Assembly: GCF_009749525.1 (NCBI RefSeq)
Contig: NZ_WOAC01000024.1
Location: 1-64,000 of the forward strand
Direction of reading: 5' to 3'
Length of the DNA: 64,000 nt
From: Mesorhizobium xinjiangense
GTDB lineage: Bacteria; Pseudomonadota; Alphaproteobacteria; Rhizobiales; Rhizobiaceae
Shown: piece by piece, positions 32,216-40,792 of the stretch
Layout: each line of letters starts with the position of its first letter
Numbering within the stretch: the stretch's first letter is position 1
Program-made: the position numbers and the translations under genes
The notes under the pieces: generated by a model
What the model saw: the letters and a program-made list of their open reading frames with translations, nothing else
What the model was told of the DNA's origin: nothing
The model's database searches: none

Positions 32216-33577
32216 ATGGCGTCGGACATCCTGGTCGTCGACGACGAAGAAGACATTCGTGAACTCGTCGCCGGCATTTTGAGCGATGAAGGCCATGAAA
32301 CGCGCACGGCCCATGATGGTGACAGCGCCCTTGCCGCCATTGCCGAGCGCGTTCCGCGGCTCATCTTCCTGGACATTTGGCTGCAGGGATCGCGCCTCGA
32401 CGGCCTGGCCCTGCTCGACGAGATCAAGACGATCCATCCCGGCGTTCCGGTGGTGATGATCTCCGGCCACGGAACGATCGAGACGGCGGTCTCTGCGATC
32501 AAGCGTGGCGCCTACGATTTCATCGAGAAGCCGTTCAAGGCCGACCGGCTGATCCTGGTCTGCGAGCGCGCGCTGGAAACGCAGAAGCTGCGGCGCGAAT
32601 TGTCCGATCTCAAGAAGCGCTCGCCCGATACGTTCGATCTGGTCGGCATGTCGCCGGCGATGAACCAGCTTCGTCATTCGATCGAACGCATCGCGCCGAC
32701 CAACAGCCGCGTCATGATCATCGGCCCGTCCGGTTCGGGCAAGGAAGCGGTGTCTCGTGCCATCCACGCCCTGTCGGCGCGCAAGGATGGCCCGTTCGTC
32801 TCGCTCAACGCGGCCACGATTACCCCCGAACGCATGGAAATCGAGCTCTTCGGCACCGAGCCCAACGGGACCGAGCGCAAGGTGGGTGCGCTCGAGGAGG
32901 CGCATCGCGGCACGCTCTATCTCGATGAGATCGCCGATATGCCGCGCGAGACCCAGAACAAGATCATGCGCGTGCTGGTGGAGCAGCAGTTCGAGCGTGT
33001 CGGCGGTGCCAAGCGCGTGAAGGTCGATGTGCGCATCATCTCCTCCACGGCGCAGAATCTGGAGGCGATGATCGCCGAGGGCCGCTTCCGCGAGGACCTC
33101 TATCACCGCCTGGCGGTCGTGCCGGTCGTGGTGCCGCCGCTTGCCGAGCGGCGAGAGGACATTCCCTATCTGGTCGACCATTTCATGAAGCAGGTCGCCC
33201 GCCAGAGCGGCATCAAATACCGCCGCGTCGGCGAGGATGCGCTGGCCGTGCTGCAGGCGCATGGCTGGCCGGGCAATGTGCGCCAGTTGCGCAACAATGT
33301 CGAACGACTGATGATCCTGGCGCGCGGCGACGACGTTGAAGCGCCGATCACGGCCGATCTGCTGCCCGCGGAGATCGGCGATGTGATGCCGCGCGCGCCC
33401 AACCAGTCGGACCAGCACATCATGGCATTGCCCTTGCGCGAGGCCCGCGAGCTGTTTGAGAAGGAATATCTGTTGGCCCAGATCAACAGGTTCGGCGGCA
33501 ATATCTCGCGCACGGCCGAATTCATTGGTATGGAAAGATCGGCTCTGCACAGGAAGTTGAAGTCGCTGGGCGTCTGA
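32216..33577 (+). CDS. ntrX: Response regulator NtrX
   Basis: Cognate regulator of NtrY. The 453-residue protein has a receiver domain (ILVVDDEEDIREL, Asp53 in IFLDIWLQGS, Lys in IEKPFK), an AAA+ domain with a GPSGSGKEAVSRAIH Walker A and TLYLDEIADMP Walker B, and a C-terminal Fis-type helix-turn-helix (NISRTAEFIGMERSALHRKL). The GAFTGA loop used to contact sigma-54 is absent: the position reads ELFGTEPNGTERKVGALEEA. This fits a regulator that does not work through sigma-54. The ATG at 32216 follows GGAAGG; a TTG at 32198 is less likely. Confidence 0.97.
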   Translation: MASDILVVDDEEDIRELVAGILSDEGHETRTAHDGDSALAAIAERVPRLIFLDIWLQGSRLDGLALLDEIKTIHPGVPVVMISGHGTIETAVSAIKRGAYDFIEKPFKADRLILVCERALETQKLRRELSDLKKRSPDTFDLVGMSPAMNQLRHSIERIAPTNSRVMIIGPSGSGKEAVSRAIHALSARKDGPFVSLNAATITPERMEIELFGTEPNGTERKVGALEEAHRGTLYLDEIADMPRETQNKIMRVLVEQQFERVGGAKRVKVDVRIISSTAQNLEAMIAEGRFREDLYHRLAVVPVVVPPLAERREDIPYLVDHFMKQVARQSGIKYRRVGEDALAVLQAHGWPGNVRQLRNNVERLMILARGDDVEAPITADLLPAEIGDVMPRAPNQSDQHIMALPLREARELFEKEYLLAQINRFGGNISRTAEFIGMERSALHRKLKSLGV

Positions 33578-33596
33578 CCGAACCGGGAAAACAGTT

Positions 33597-34973
33597 ATGC
33601 GGGTGATCATTTGCGGCGCGGGCCAGGTCGGCTACGGCATTGCCGAACGGTTGGCGGCCGAGCGCAACGACGTTTCCGTCATTGATACGTCGCCCGAGCT
33701 GATCCGCATCATCCGTGACCAGCTCGATGTGCGCGGCTATGTCGGACACGGCGCGCATCCCGACGTGCTCGAGGCCGCCGGCGCACAGCAGGCCGACATG
33801 TTCATCGCCGTGACCTTGCATGACGAGGTCAATATGACCGCATGTCAGGTCGCCCATTCGATCTTCAACATTCCAACGAAGATCGCGCGCATCCGCGCCC
33901 AGTCCTATCTGCTGCCGCACTACCAGGACCTGTTCTCGCGCGACAATCTACCGATCGACGTGGTCATCTCGCCCGAGCTCGAGGTCGGCGACATGGTGCT
34001 GCGCCGAATCGCACTGCCGGGCGCGACCGATGTCGTGCGCTTCGCCGACGACAAGGTGGCCATGGTCGCCATCGAGTGTCTGGAGGAATGCCCGGTCATC
34101 AACACGCCTCTGTCTCAGCTTTCGGAGCTCTTTCCCGATCTGCCGTCGACTGTGGTGGGGGTGTTGCGCGACGATCATCTGTTTATTCCGCATTCGGCAG
34201 ACCAACTGGTTGCCGGCGATCTTGCCTATGTGGTGACCACAAAGGAGCAGGTGCGCCGGACGCTCGGTCTGTTCGGCCATGAGGAAAAGGACGTTCAGCG
34301 CATTCTCATCGCCGGCGGCGGCAATATCGGGCTATATGTCGCCAAGGCGCTGGAAACGCGCCAGAGGCACACGAAGGTCAAGATCATCGAGGATACGCGG
34401 CAACGCGCCGTCGCGATTGCCGACAAGCTGCGCCGGACCGTCGTGCTGCACGGCAATGCGCTCGATCAGAAGATGCTTTTGGAGGCCGATGTCCAGGACG
34501 CCGACCTGATGGTCGCCGTGACCAACAATGATCAGGTCAATATCCTGTCAAGCGTCATGGCGAAACGACTGGGCTGCAAGTCCAATCTGGCGCTGCTCAA
34601 CGACCCGACCTATCACGACTTCACCCGCATGCTCGGTATCGACGCCTATGTGAACCCGCGGTCCGTGACGATTTCGCGCGTGCTGCAGCATGTGCGGCGC
34701 GGGCGCATCCGCGCCGTCCACAGCATTCATCGCGGGGCGGCGGAGATCATCGAGGCCGAGGCGCTGGAGACGTCGCCGCTCGTCGGCGCGCCACTGCGTG
34801 ATCTGGATTTGCCTGACGGGATGCGCCTGGGCATCGTCTATCGGGACGGTAAGGCTATTCGGCCCGACGGCGCATCGGTGATCAGGCCGGGTGACCGTGT
34901 TGTCATATTCGTTCTGGAGGGGGCAGTACGCCAGGTGGAGCAGATGTTCCGCGTCAGCCTGGAGTTCTTCTGA
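33597..34973 (+). CDS. trkA: Trk system potassium uptake regulatory protein TrkA
   Basis: TrkA is the peripheral NAD(H)-binding gating subunit of the Trk/Ktr potassium uptake system. The 458-residue protein contains two RCK (KTN) repeats, each starting with a nucleotide-binding motif: IICGAGQVGYGIAERLA at the N-terminus and ILIAGGGNIGLYVAKALE at about residue 233, each followed by a TrkA_C domain (the last one near 375-458). It lies 19 nt after ntrX, the standard position in alphaproteobacteria. Confidence 0.97.
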   Translation: MRVIICGAGQVGYGIAERLAAERNDVSVIDTSPELIRIIRDQLDVRGYVGHGAHPDVLEAAGAQQADMFIAVTLHDEVNMTACQVAHSIFNIPTKIARIRAQSYLLPHYQDLFSRDNLPIDVVISPELEVGDMVLRRIALPGATDVVRFADDKVAMVAIECLEECPVINTPLSQLSELFPDLPSTVVGVLRDDHLFIPHSADQLVAGDLAYVVTTKEQVRRTLGLFGHEEKDVQRILIAGGGNIGLYVAKALETRQRHTKVKIIEDTRQRAVAIADKLRRTVVLHGNALDQKMLLEADVQDADLMVAVTNNDQVNILSSVMAKRLGCKSNLALLNDPTYHDFTRMLGIDAYVNPRSVTISRVLQHVRRGRIRAVHSIHRGAAEIIEAEALETSPLVGAPLRDLDLPDGMRLGIVYRDGKAIRPDGASVIRPGDRVVIFVLEGAVRQVEQMFRVSLEFF

Positions 34974-35023
34974 GCCTCATCGCGAGTTTCAATTCAAATT
35001 CCACACAACCGCAGAGGGGTCAG

Positions 35024-35887
35024 ATGCCGCGGATTGCATTTGTGAACGGACGTTATGTGCCGCACCGGGCCGCCACGGTGCATATCGAGGATCGCGGCTA
35101 TCAATTTGCCGATGGCGTCTATGAGGTTTGCGAGGTCGCGCACGGCTATGTCATGGACATGACGCGCCATCTCGATCGGCTGGGCCGCTCGCTGGGTGAG
35201 TTGGCCATGGCCTGGCCGATGCGGCGCAACGCACTGGAATTGGTCATGCGCGAAGTCATCCGGCGCAATCGCGTCGAAAACGGCCTTGTCTATCTGCAGG
35301 TGACGCGTGGCGTCGCCCCGCGCGACCACGTGTTTCCGGCTGCCTCGACCCGTCCGGCCCTGGTGGTGACGGCCAAGCGCACCGACCCCGCGGCCGCGAT
35401 GCGCAAGGCCGAAACGGGCATTGCGGTCATCACCGTGCCCGAAAACCGCTGGGACCGCGTGGACATCAAGACGGTTGGCTTGTTGCCGAATGTCCTGGCG
35501 CGTCAGAAAGCCAAGGAGGCCGGCGCCCAGGAGGCCTGGTTCATCGATGCCGATGGCACGGTGAAGGAGGGCGCGGCGACCAATGCATGGATCGTCACCA
35601 AGGACGGCGTTCTGGTCACCAGACCGGCCGATCATGGCATTCTGCGCGGCATTACCCGGGCCACGGTATTCGACGTGGCGGCCAAGCTCGGCATGACGAT
35701 CGAGGAGCGCAGTTTCACTGTTTCCGAGGCGAAATCGGCCCGCGAATCGTTCATAACAGCGGCGACGACGGTGGTCATGCCGGTGGTGCGCATCGACGGC
35801 GATCCGGTCGCCAACGGGCATCCGGGCACGGTGGCACTTTCCCTGCGCAAGGCCTTTTTTGACGTTGCGGAAAAAACCCAAGCCTGA
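35024..35887 (+). CDS. D-amino-acid transaminase (class IV PLP enzyme)
   Basis: Likely converts D-alanine and 2-oxoglutarate to pyruvate and D-glutamate for peptidoglycan. The 287-residue protein has the class IV motifs: FVNGRYVPHRAATVHIEDRG, a PLP Lys (about residue 149) in DIKTVGLLPNVLARQ, EAWFIDADGTVKEGAATNAW and LRGITRATVFDVA. The IEDRGYQFADGVYE region favours D-amino-acid transaminase over branched-chain transaminase or aminodeoxychorismate lyase. It lies between trkA and hfq, the usual place in Rhizobiales (recall). Confidence 0.92.
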   Translation: MPRIAFVNGRYVPHRAATVHIEDRGYQFADGVYEVCEVAHGYVMDMTRHLDRLGRSLGELAMAWPMRRNALELVMREVIRRNRVENGLVYLQVTRGVAPRDHVFPAASTRPALVVTAKRTDPAAAMRKAETGIAVITVPENRWDRVDIKTVGLLPNVLARQKAKEAGAQEAWFIDADGTVKEGAATNAWIVTKDGVLVTRPADHGILRGITRATVFDVAAKLGMTIEERSFTVSEAKSARESFITAATTVVMPVVRIDGDPVANGHPGTVALSLRKAFFDVAEKTQA

Positions 35888-35945
35888 TAACCGCAGTAGG
35901 GCGCGAAAACGATACCCCGATACGTGACAGTTTCGGCGACGGGTG

Positions 35946-35974
35946 TTGCCGGATTATTCGGGTAGCGCTAATAT
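35946..35974 (+). promoter_or_regulatory. Candidate sigma-70 promoter for hfq-hflX
   Basis: ttgccg (35946-35951), a 17-nt spacer, then taatat (35969-35974). This gives good hexamers at ideal spacing, in a 138-nt gap after the transaminase gene and 51 nt upstream of the hfq ATG. Confidence 0.6.
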
Positions 35975-36025
35975 ATGCCGGCGTCGATATGCACGGACAA
36001 GAACGAACGGCGAAAGAAAAGAAGA

Positions 36026-36274
36026 ATGGCAGAACGGTCGCAGAATCTTCAAGATCTCTTCCTCAATTCGGTACGCAAGAGCAAGACACCGCTGACGATC
36101 TTTTTGATCAACGGTGTGAAGCTTACGGGTGTTGTGACGTCGTTCGACAATTTTTGTGTGCTCTTGCGCCGCGACGGCCATTCGCAACTTGTTTACAAGC
36201 ACGCCATTTCCACCATCATGCCGAGCCAGCCGGTTCAGATGTTCGATGGTGAGGAAAATGGCCGGGAAGGCTGA
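36026..36274 (+). CDS. hfq: RNA chaperone Hfq
   Basis: Hfq binds small RNAs and mRNAs and controls nitrogen, stress and transport genes in rhizobia. The 82-residue protein has the Sm1 part [40 protein letters not shown] and the Sm2 signature [11 protein letters not shown]. It has only a short C-terminal tail, as usual in alphaproteobacteria. The ATG at 36026 gives the standard MAERSQN start. Its TGA is immediately followed by the hflX TTG, so the two are tightly coupled. Confidence 0.98.
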   Translation: MAERSQNLQDLFLNSVRKSKTPLTIFLINGVKLTGVVTSFDNFCVLLRRDGHSQLVYKHAISTIMPSQPVQMFDGEENGREG

Positions 36275-37660
36275 TTGAACCAAAAATCGCCGGTCGAACG
36301 CCGGAGAGGGAAGGGCGGAACGGCTGACGGCCAGGCCGTGCCGGAGGTGACTGCGCGTGCCGCTGTCATCGTTCCGGAATTGCCGCGGGCTCTTCGCGAC
36401 AACGGCACTGATCGCGTTCGGCCGCGGCTGACCCGCACGCCGGCTGCGCGCCTCGAAGAGGCGGTCGGCCTGGCGCGCGCCATCGACCTCGACCCTGCCG
36501 TCGCGGAGATCGTCACGATCAACGACCCGCGTCCGGGCACCTTGCTCGGCAGCGGCAAGATCAACGAACTGGCTGCCCGCATCAAGGAGGTCGGCGTCGA
36601 GCTGGTGGTCATCGACCACCCGCTCACGCCAGTCCAGCAGCGCAATCTGGAAAGGGCGCTCGACGCCAAGGTGCTCGACCGCACCGGCATCATCCTGGAA
36701 ATTTTCGGCCGTCGCGCGCGCACCAGGGAAGGTGCGCTGCAGGTCGAACTCGCCCATCTCAACTATCAGCGCGGCCGCCTGGTCAGAAGCTGGACGCACC
36801 TTGAGCGCCAGCGCGGCGGTGCCGGCTTCCTCGGCGGCCCCGGCGAGACGCAGATCGAGGCCGACCGCCGGCTTCTGCAGGAGCGAATCACCCGATTGAA
36901 GCGCGAACTGGAGACAGTCCGGCGGACGCGTGACCTGCATCGCTCCAAACGAAAAAAGGTGCCGTTTCCAGTGGTTGCGATCGTCGGCTACACCAATGCT
37001 GGAAAGTCGACCCTGTTCAACAGGCTCACCGGCGCCGGCGTGCTCGCCGAGGACATGCTGTTCGCCACGCTCGATCCGACCTTGCGCCGGCTGCGCCTGC
37101 CGCATGGTACGATCGTCATCCTGTCCGACACGGTCGGCTTCATTTCCGACCTGCCGACGCATCTGGTCGCCGCCTTCAGGGCAACGCTCGAAGAGGTGGT
37201 CGAGGCCGACCTGGTCATCCATCTGCGCGACATTTCCGATCCCGATACCGCCGCCCAGGCCGAGGATGTGGAGCGCATTCTGGGCGATCTCGGCGTGGAC
37301 ACGACGCCGGAGGGGCGCGTCGTCGAAGTGTGGAACAAGGTCGACCGGCTCGATGCAGCGACCCAGCAAAGGCTTTCCGACGCCGACACGGCCATTGATC
37401 GTCCATCGCATGTCACGGTTTCGGCTCTGACGGGCGAGGGGATCGACACGCTGCTGCAACTGATGGAGCAACGCGTTGCCGGTGATCTGGCGGAGTTTTC
37501 CGTCGATCTGGGTCCCGGTCAGTTGCGCCATGTCGATTGGCTCTACCGCAATGCGGACGTGCTAGCGCGCGAAAACCGTGACGATGGAGGTGCCGCGTTG
37601 CGGCTGCGCACCACAGCGGAGATCCGCCGCGAAATCACACGGCGTCTGACCGCCCCATGA
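36275..37660 (+). CDS. hflX: Ribosome-associated GTPase HflX
   Basis: HflX binds the 50S subunit and can split stalled or heat-damaged ribosomes. The 461-residue protein has an HflX N-terminal domain (GTLLGSGKINELAARIKE, DHPLTPVQQRNLE), a coiled linker with GGAGFLGGPGETQIEADRR, and a G domain with GYTNAGKSTLFNRL (G1), DTVGFISDLP (G3) and a G4 in WNKVDRL. The proposed start is TTG directly after the hfq stop (TGA-TTG), with GGGAAGG 7-13 nt upstream inside hfq; a GTG near residue 22 is the alternative. The first 60 residues are poorly conserved. A hairpin overlaps the stop. Confidence 0.94.
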   Translation: MNQKSPVERRRGKGGTADGQAVPEVTARAAVIVPELPRALRDNGTDRVRPRLTRTPAARLEEAVGLARAIDLDPAVAEIVTINDPRPGTLLGSGKINELAARIKEVGVELVVIDHPLTPVQQRNLERALDAKVLDRTGIILEIFGRRARTREGALQVELAHLNYQRGRLVRSWTHLERQRGGAGFLGGPGETQIEADRRLLQERITRLKRELETVRRTRDLHRSKRKKVPFPVVAIVGYTNAGKSTLFNRLTGAGVLAEDMLFATLDPTLRRLRLPHGTIVILSDTVGFISDLPTHLVAAFRATLEEVVEADLVIHLRDISDPDTAAQAEDVERILGDLGVDTTPEGRVVEVWNKVDRLDAATQQRLSDADTAIDRPSHVTVSALTGEGIDTLLQLMEQRVAGDLAEFSVDLGPGQLRHVDWLYRNADVLARENRDDGGAALRLRTTAEIRREITRRLTAP

Positions 37661-37668
37661 GGGCGGTC
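37648..37668. terminator. Hairpin at the hflX stop, between convergent hflX and mazG
   Basis: gaccgccc, loop catga, gggcggtc is a perfect 8-bp stem whose loop includes the hflX TGA. It sits between convergent genes and could end transcription from both sides, though the T tract is weak. Confidence 0.5.
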
Positions 37669-37687
37669 TTGCGGCTGGCCTGCCGTG

Positions 37688-38518
37688 TCAGCCGCTCTTT
37701 GTGGCCTTTGCCTGCTGCCACAACTCTTCCATCTCCTCGAGCGAGGCTTTGTCGAGCGGGCGGCTTTGCGCATTGAGCTCAGCCTCCACGAAATGGAAGC
37801 GGCGACGGAACTTGGCGTTGGTGCCGTTGAGGGCCTGTTCGGCGTTGATGCCGACATGACGGCCGAAATTCACCAGTGCGAACAAGACGTCGCCGTACTC
37901 GTCGCGGCTGGCCTTCAGATCGCCATCGGCGATCGCCTGGCGCAACTCGCCGATCTCTTCTTCGATCTTGTCGAGGACCGGTTCGGCCTCTTTCCAGTCG
38001 AAGCCGACGCGCGCGGCGCGTTCCTGAAGCTTCAAGGCGCGTGTCAGTGCCGGAAGGTTGACCGGGACGCTGTCGAGAAAGCCTGCCCCGTGGTCTTCGG
38101 CCGGTTCGCCGCGGGCCAGTCGTCGGGTCCGCCGCTCGGCCTTTTCCTCTTCCTTGATGCTGTTCCACATGCCCTTGGCCATGCCGGCGGCGCGCGCCTC
38201 CTCATCTCCGAAGACATGCGGATGGCGCCGGATCATCTTGCTCGTGATCGCCTCCACCACGTCGCCGAAATCGAACGCGCCCTCTTCTTCGGCCATGCGG
38301 GCATGAAAGACGACCTGCAGCAGCAGGTCGCCCAGTTCCTCGCGCAAATCATCGATGTCGCCACGCTCGATCGCATCGGCGACTTCATAGGCCTCCTCGA
38401 TCGTGTACGGGGCGATGGTGGAGAAATCCTGCTCCAGATCCCACGGGCAGCCCGTGCCGGGCGTGCGCAGTGCGGCCATGATCTCGATCAGGCGTGAAAT
38501 GTCTTTGGATGGATGCAT
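37688..38518 (-). CDS. mazG: Nucleoside triphosphate pyrophosphohydrolase MazG
   Basis: MazG hydrolyses (d)NTPs to monophosphates and helps limit ppGpp and mutagenic nucleotides. The 276-residue protein has the tandem MazG fold. The first copy has CPWDLEQDFSTIAPYTIEEA and the metal site in ELGDLLLQVVFHARMAEEE; the second has EEEIGELRQAI and DEYGDVLFALVNFGRH. The start at 38518 gives the standard MHPSKDISRLIEIMAALR. It is convergent to hflX, the usual neighbour. Confidence 0.96.
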   Translation of the reverse strand: MHPSKDISRLIEIMAALRTPGTGCPWDLEQDFSTIAPYTIEEAYEVADAIERGDIDDLREELGDLLLQVVFHARMAEEEGAFDFGDVVEAITSKMIRRHPHVFGDEEARAAGMAKGMWNSIKEEEKAERRTRRLARGEPAEDHGAGFLDSVPVNLPALTRALKLQERAARVGFDWKEAEPVLDKIEEEIGELRQAIADGDLKASRDEYGDVLFALVNFGRHVGINAEQALNGTNAKFRRRFHFVEAELNAQSRPLDKASLEEMEELWQQAKATKSG

Positions 38519-38642
38519 GAGAACAGCGTTCGATATTGAGGGACGGAACGACCCCTGTGGAGGGTCTTGAGGCCGTTCGATCAGCTGTCGGGCAGGCACA
38601 TCGAACGTCGGTCAACTCATTCCACAGCGGTGATGCGTGCGT

Positions 38643-39128
38643 CTACTCTTCGGAAACGTCCTGGCGCAGTTTTTTGAGCAGGCGCACCAGTTCCGTTCGC
38701 TCTTCTGCGGTCAGGCTGGCGCCGAGGCTTTCGTCGGTGGCGGCAATGGCCGGGATCGCCTGCTGAAGCAGATCCGCGCCCTTTTCGGTCAACCAGATCG
38801 TCTTTATGCGCCGGTCGCCCGCCATCGGCCGGCGTTCGAGAAGTCCCTCGCGCTCCAGGCGGTCGATCATGGGAACCAGGGTCGACTTGTCGAGCCCGCG
38901 GGCCTTGGCAATCAGGCTTTGCCGTGATCCGGGATTGCGCTCGACAAGGACGAGCAGCGCGAACTGTTGCGGGGTGATCCCCAATTCGTGCAGACGTTGT
39001 TCTGCAAGCCGAAAGACGGCATTGTGTGTAATGCGCAAGTGCCGGCCGATCAGGCCCGTCAGGATTCCCTGATCGAGTGTTTCCATATCAGGACCGCTAT
39101 CCGACCCGTCCAGGGTATTGGTCAACAT
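38643..39128 (-). CDS. MarR-family transcriptional regulator
   Basis: The 161-residue protein shows a winged helix-turn-helix with GITPQQFALLVLVERNPGSR, KARGLDKSTLVPMIDRLERE (recognition helix) and LLERRPMAGDRRIKTIWLTEKG (wing), flanked by helices for dimer formation. MarR regulators respond to small aromatic ligands or oxidants. The target cannot be read, since no efflux or catabolic gene is adjacent. The start at 39128 has GAGGT upstream; Met33 of the frame (39086) is an alternative. Confidence 0.9.
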   Translation of the reverse strand: MLTNTLDGSDSGPDMETLDQGILTGLIGRHLRITHNAVFRLAEQRLHELGITPQQFALLVLVERNPGSRQSLIAKARGLDKSTLVPMIDRLEREGLLERRPMAGDRRIKTIWLTEKGADLLQQAIPAIAATDESLGASLTAEERTELVRLLKKLRQDVSEE

Positions 39129-39225
39129 GATACCTCGAGTTTCTTGATATGAACGCGGGGACATGCGGGCGCCCCGACGCACGAACCATTAGCATAATAA
39201 GACTTGCCGGCGAAGTTGCGACAAC

Positions 39226-39264
39226 CAACCATTGGTCCAGCATTGTTTGGACGGTCAATGGTTG
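39226..39264. other. Imperfect hairpin after the modE-like gene
   Basis: caaccattg then gtcca pairs with tggac, a 3-nt bulge, then caatggttg: 14 bp in all, with an 8-nt loop. It lies downstream of the minus-strand mod operon and may terminate it; no clear T tract follows on that strand. Confidence 0.4.
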
Positions 39265-39294
39265 TTGCGCCTACCGGTTTGACGCCGGGGGCGA

Positions 39295-39636
39295 TCAGGA
39301 TTGATCGAGGGCAGCCTGCAGGGCGGCCAGGTCGTTTGCGGCGGCTTTGCTGGCGGCCTGTTCGATGTCGCGAAACCGGGCGACGACCTGCTTGCCAAAG
39401 GAGGTCAGCCGTGTGCCGCCGCCTTGCGCCCCGCCGGCCCTGGTCTCGACCAGCGGCCTGGCGAACATCCCGTTCATCTCTTCGACCAGGTTCCAGGCGC
39501 GGCGATAGGACATGTTCATGGCGCGGCCGGCCGCCGATATCGAGCCATGATGGGCGATATGTTCGAGCAGGGCAATCTTGCCCGGACCGATGCGGCCTTC
39601 CGGGTCGAGATTGATGCGCAAGCTGATGGACGGCAA
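39295..39636 (-). CDS. ModE-type winged-helix regulator (no molybdate-binding domain)
   Basis: The 113-residue protein is a stand-alone LysR-type winged helix, with IGPGKIALLEHIAHHGSISA, AGRAMNMSYRRAWNLVEEMN (recognition helix, strongly ModE-like) and TRAGGAQGGGTRLTSFGKQV. The C-terminal Mop domains that bind molybdate in E. coli ModE are missing. Such one-domain ModE proteins next to mod genes are common in alphaproteobacteria (recall). The start is taken as TTG at 39636 because GGAGAA lies 7 nt upstream and no ATG or GTG is suitably placed. It follows modC by 64 nt on the same strand and probably regulates modABC through the Mo-box at 42472-42499. Confidence 0.85.
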   Translation of the reverse strand: MPSISLRINLDPEGRIGPGKIALLEHIAHHGSISAAGRAMNMSYRRAWNLVEEMNGMFARPLVETRAGGAQGGGTRLTSFGKQVVARFRDIEQAASKAAANDLAALQAALDQS

Positions 39637-39685
39637 GCCGACTTCTCCGGTTATCTTGGGATGGTGCGGGCATGACGCCTGGCGG

Positions 39686-39715
39686 TCAAGAGAGCGATGG
39701 TCAAGAGAGCGATGG
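39686..39715. repeat. 15-bp tandem duplication at the end of modC
   Basis: tcaagagagcgatgg occurs twice without a gap (39686-39700 and 39701-39715). On the minus strand the first-read copy encodes the last modC codons and its TGA stop, and the second copy repeats this just beyond the stop, giving a second TGA in the same frame. It looks like a recent slippage event. Confidence 0.92.
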
Positions 39716-40792
39716 GCCGCCCGGTTCAAGCGCGACGCCCTTGACGACGGCGAAGACGGGCTTGCCGACCTTGAGGTCGAGGGCCGCGCCCGAGTGGCGC
39801 GTGATGCGCGCCGCGATCGATACGCCGTTGCACTCGACCCTGACATCGATCGACGGACCGTGGCCGTTGCCGATCTCGGCGACGACGCCGGCAAGGATGT
39901 TGAGCGCGCTGAGGCCATCGGGGCGCTGCGTCGCAACGAGCACGTCACGCGCGCGAATGCGCACGCGCACCGGCCGACCGACGCGTCCTGCCGACCCGGC
40001 GACACGGATTGATCCCAGCGGCGAGGCGAGCCGGCTCAGGCCGTCCTCGCCGCCGTCATGCTCGACGACGGCATCGACGACGCTGCCCGTCTCGTGCCGT
40101 TCAAATCCACCCAAAGCGCCGAGCCGCGGCAACAACTCGTCCAATGGTCCGGCCGCCGCCGCACGGCCGGCCGAAAGCACCACGAGGTAATCCGCCAGCC
40201 GGGCGACTTCGCCGACCGAATGGCTGACATGGACGATGGGCACGCGCGTCTCGTCGCGCAGCCGTTCCAGGTAGGGCATGATTTCGGCCTTGCGCGCATC
40301 GTCGAGCGAGGCCAGCGGTTCGTCGAGCAAGAGCAATGCCGGGTTCGACAGCAGCGCCCGGCCGATGGCGACACGCTGGCGCTCGCCGCCCGAAAGCCCG
40401 CCCGGCCGGCGCGCCAGAAGGTGGCCGACGCCGAGCATCGCAACGATGTCGTCGAATTCGACCGAATGGCTGCGTTGGCGCGAAAACCATCGCCCATAAA
40501 GCAGGTTCTGCCGGACGGTGAGATGCGGAAACAGCCGGGCGTCCTGGAAGACATAGCCGACACGGCGGCGATGCCGCGGGACGAAGATGCGTTTCGACGT
40601 ATCGACCAGCACCGTGCCGCCGACGGCGATGCGGCCCGTGTCGGGACGCGCCAGCCCGGCGATCAGGTTGACGGCCGAGGTCTTGCCTGCGCCGGACGGC
40701 CCGAACAGTGCGGTGACCTTGCCGGAACTGGCGAAGGAGAGATCGAGTTCGAACTTGCCCAACCGCTTGCTGACGTCGACCTCGATGGTCAT
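39701..40792 (-). CDS. modC: Molybdate ABC transporter, ATP-binding protein ModC
   Basis: ModC powers molybdate import. The 363-residue protein has an ABC domain with FGPSGAGKTSAVNLIAGL (Walker A), a Q-loop in VGYVFQDARLFPHLTV, the signature LSGGERQRVAIGRALL and Walker B LLLLDEPLASLD, plus a C-terminal TOBE/Mop domain (about 290-355, with LSALNILAGVVAEI) that can bind oxyanion. Its ATG overlaps the modB stop. A 15-bp tandem duplication spans its own stop codon. Confidence 0.96.
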   Translation of the reverse strand: MTIEVDVSKRLGKFELDLSFASSGKVTALFGPSGAGKTSAVNLIAGLARPDTGRIAVGGTVLVDTSKRIFVPRHRRRVGYVFQDARLFPHLTVRQNLLYGRWFSRQRSHSVEFDDIVAMLGVGHLLARRPGGLSGGERQRVAIGRALLSNPALLLLDEPLASLDDARKAEIMPYLERLRDETRVPIVHVSHSVGEVARLADYLVVLSAGRAAAAGPLDELLPRLGALGGFERHETGSVVDAVVEHDGGEDGLSRLASPLGSIRVAGSAGRVGRPVRVRIRARDVLVATQRPDGLSALNILAGVVAEIGNGHGPSIDVRVECNGVSIAARITRHSGAALDLKVGKPVFAVVKGVALEPGGPSLS

